Shown here: positions 62,525 to 64,000 of the stretch, in pieces
How positions within the stretch are numbered: the first letter of the stretch is position 1
Layout: every line of letters begins with the position of its first letter
NCBI RefSeq assembly: GCF_020150455.1
Contig: NZ_CP083740.1
Span: 5,539,001-5,603,000, forward strand
DNA length: 64,000 bases
Direction: 5' to 3'
DNA from: Bremerella sp. TYQ1
Lineage (GTDB): Bacteria > Planctomycetota > Planctomycetia > Pirellulales > Pirellulaceae
Program-made: the position numbers and the translations under genes
The notes under the pieces: generated by a model
The model's input: only the letters and a program-made list of their open reading frames with translations
Database searches by the model: none
Told to the model about the DNA's origin: nothing

Positions 62525-63865
62525 ATGGCAGTCGCAACCAATTCAGCAGCCGAACGCATGACCATTGCCTACATCACCGCAGGCGGGGCAGGCATGTTCT
62601 GCGGCAGCTGTATGCGCGACAACACTGTGGCCAGGGCCATGCATCGTTTGGGGCATGATGTCCATCTGATACCGATGTACACGCCAATTCGTGTCGACGA
62701 AGAAGATGTCAGCGAAAAAACACTCTTCTACGGTGGCATTAACGTCTACATGGAGCAGACTGTACCTGGCTACCGGTTTCTGCCCGATTTCGTGACGCGT
62801 TGGCTCGACCAAGAGTGGATCATCCGCTGGGCGACGTCCCGAGGGATCGAGACCGATGCGAAGCAGCTCGGTGCGTTGACGCTTTCCGTCTTGAAGGGAA
62901 AAGATGGAAATCAGCGCAAGGAAGCGTATCGACTCGCGAAGTGGCTCTCGGCCGATATGAAGCCAGAGATCATCAATTTCAGCAACATGATGATCGCGGG
63001 CACTGCTCCGCTGGTCAAAGAGCTGGTCGACTGTCCTATCGTCGTTACCCTCCAAGGAGACGACGTCTTCATGGATGAATTGCCGGAGCCGTATCGGACG
63101 AAATGCTTCGAGACAATTCGAAGCCTTGTCCCGCACATCGACGGCTTTATTGTCTTCAGTAATTACTATGCCGACTACATGGCGGAGTACTTCGGAATTC
63201 CTCGTGAGAAGTTCCATTTGGTGCCGCTAGGAATTGATCTAACTGATTTGCCAGATAAGCCATCGCGAGACGATGTCCCACAGCATTCGCCAACGGTTGG
63301 TTATCTGGCACGCATGGCACCTGAAAAAGGACTGCACGTTCTCGTGGATGCATTTCTGCATTTAAAGGCGATGCCAGGCATGGAAGGCGTACGACTGAAG
63401 GTAGCCGGATGGGCCGGCCCACAACAACAGGCCTATGTCGACGAGCAATTTGAAAAACTGGAAGCTGCAGGACACATCGATGGTTGCGATTACTTGGGAA
63501 CCGTCGATCGAGCCGGAAAGCTGGAGTTTCTGCAGTCGATCGACGTGCTTTCGGTTCCGACGGTTTATCGAGAGCCGAAGGGGCTGTTTGTACTCGAGGC
63601 TTTAGCAGCAGGGGTCCCGGTCGTTCAGCCTAGCCATGGTGCGTTTCCAGAGTTGATCGAAGCCACGACCGGCGGTCACCTCGTGACGCCACAAGATCCG
63701 GTAGCCCTTGCGGAGAAACTGGCAGAAGTCCTTGCTGATCGACGTAAAGCGAAGCTGCAGGGAATCGACGCTTCCGAGATTGTGCGATCGCAGTTCAGCT
63801 CGGAAGTGGCCGCAAAGGAAACGATAAACGTCTATAAGGCGATGCTTGGGGCGAAACCTGGTTAG
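62525..63865 (+). CDS. GT4-family glycosyltransferase
   Basis: A 446-residue protein from the ATG at 62525 (an internal ATG at 62558 before MTIAYITAGGAGMFCGSCM is also possible). The N-terminal GT-B half begins with a G-rich loop (AYITAGGAGMFCGSC), with VVTLQGDDVFMDELPE and GFIVFSNYYADYMAEYFGIP before the second Rossmann half (HSPTVGYLARMAPEKGLHVL). The nucleotide-sugar E-x7-E motif is at EPKGLFVLEALAAGVPVVQ. It probably uses a UDP- or GDP-sugar to build surface polysaccharide or a glycolipid. The start is 8 nt after the membrane-protein stop. Confidence 0.93.
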   Translation: MAVATNSAAERMTIAYITAGGAGMFCGSCMRDNTVARAMHRLGHDVHLIPMYTPIRVDEEDVSEKTLFYGGINVYMEQTVPGYRFLPDFVTRWLDQEWIIRWATSRGIETDAKQLGALTLSVLKGKDGNQRKEAYRLAKWLSADMKPEIINFSNMMIAGTAPLVKELVDCPIVVTLQGDDVFMDELPEPYRTKCFETIRSLVPHIDGFIVFSNYYADYMAEYFGIPREKFHLVPLGIDLTDLPDKPSRDDVPQHSPTVGYLARMAPEKGLHVLVDAFLHLKAMPGMEGVRLKVAGWAGPQQQAYVDEQFEKLEAAGHIDGCDYLGTVDRAGKLEFLQSIDVLSVPTVYREPKGLFVLEALAAGVPVVQPSHGAFPELIEATTGGHLVTPQDPVALAEKLAEVLADRRKAKLQGIDASEIVRSQFSSEVAAKETINVYKAMLGAKPG

Positions 63866-64000
63866 GCTGCCTTGGCGATCGGCGACGTTTCGTCCAAGTC
63901 GGCAACGGAAACTGGCTGCGGGCGTGGTGGCGGCATCATGCCGTGCTCGATGTAGATTGGCCCGGTCTTCGATTTGTCCCACAGTTTGTTGTTGCGGTCG
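63862..64000 (-). CDS. C-terminal end of a gene cut by the window edge
   Basis: Read on the minus strand, a frame enters from beyond the window and ends at a TAA overlapping the glycosyltransferase stop (63862-63865 region, two bases shared), giving about 45 residues (DRNNKLWDKSKTGPIYIEHG, then MMPPPRPQPVSVADL). No family can be assigned from this tail. Coding status is plausible from regular codon use and the tight convergent join. Confidence 0.5.
   Translation of the reverse strand, partial: DRNNKLWDKSKTGPIYIEHGMMPPPRPQPVSVADLDETSPIAKAA

Noticed and set aside
1..64000. CRISPR arrays, tRNA/rRNA genes, prophage, IS elements or integrons
   Set aside because: I looked for regular spaced repeats, tRNA T-arm signatures and transposase or phage motifs in the intergenic regions and found none; the only recombinase is a XerC/D-type housekeeping enzyme.

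Overview
The window is a chromosomal segment from a planctomycete, most likely of the Pirellulaceae (Blastopirellula/Bremerella/Rhodopirellula type). I infer this from a combination of families typical of that phylum: a DUF1559 prepilin-like protein beside a small transthyretin-like lipoprotein, a planctomycete cytochrome (DUF1549/DUF1553) plus DUF1501 pair, ECF sigma factors of the Rhodopirellula type followed by FecR proteins, two secreted sulfatases, secreted Gfo/Idh/MocA oxidoreductases and a XylR-like AraC regulator. I see no rRNA, tRNA, CRISPR array, insertion sequence or prophage. Base composition looks even throughout. Both window edges cut a gene.

Layout. 1-2184: two secreted Gfo/Idh/MocA oxidoreductases (-). 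2558-3757: a FadL/OmpP1-like outer-membrane protein. 3969-12915: signalling genes, namely an Hpt protein overlapping a REC-HD-GYP response regulator, a convergent methyltransferase, and a 1979-residue kinase/ATPase/TPR/GAF/histidine-kinase/receiver hybrid whose Ser/Thr kinase-like domain has lost the DFG aspartate. 12932-19785: a sugar-use locus (DUF1559, lipoprotein, Na+/solute symporter, GH2 glycosidase) divergent from a XylR-type regulator. The intergenic region carries a 10-bp direct repeat with a 21-bp period. 19801-29404: two ECF sigma/FecR modules, one driving DUF1553/DUF1501 genes and the other a sulfatase. 29711-32466: a SnoaL-like protein and a secreted low-complexity repeat protein, closed by a strong terminator. 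32549-38097: a second sulfatase, a TcmP-like methyltransferase, a two-TM potassium channel, an unknown secreted protein and a stand-alone M41-like zinc protease.

38253-46301 is a complete chemotaxis cluster: a small protein, CheA fused to a receiver, CheW, an MCP, CheB and CheR. No separate cheY is seen. 46386-52570 holds mixed metabolic and transport genes: metallophosphatase, cupin, aldo/keto reductase, TfoX-N protein, K+/H+ antiporter, renalase-like flavoprotein and a DUF4261 protein. 52581-57678 holds xerC with an 18-bp palindrome at its 5' end, a small conserved-looking protein, a lipoprotein, a BshB1-type deacetylase, a small lipoprotein and an M32 carboxypeptidase. 57738-61690 is the rpmI-rplT-pheS-pheT translation cluster, without infC in its usual place. 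The end holds a small membrane protein, a GT4 glycosyltransferase and the 3' end of a convergent gene.

The strongest leads for follow-up are: (1) a possible split phosphorelay, hybrid kinase to Hpt to HD-GYP regulator; (2) the kinase-dead-looking N-terminal domain of the giant hybrid; (3) the direct repeats around a perfect TATAAT upstream of the XylR-like regulator; (4) the M41-like protease without an AAA module; and (5) hairpins and palindromes at xerC, pheS and mcp/cheB. All functional calls come from reading translations and motifs by eye; no database search was run.
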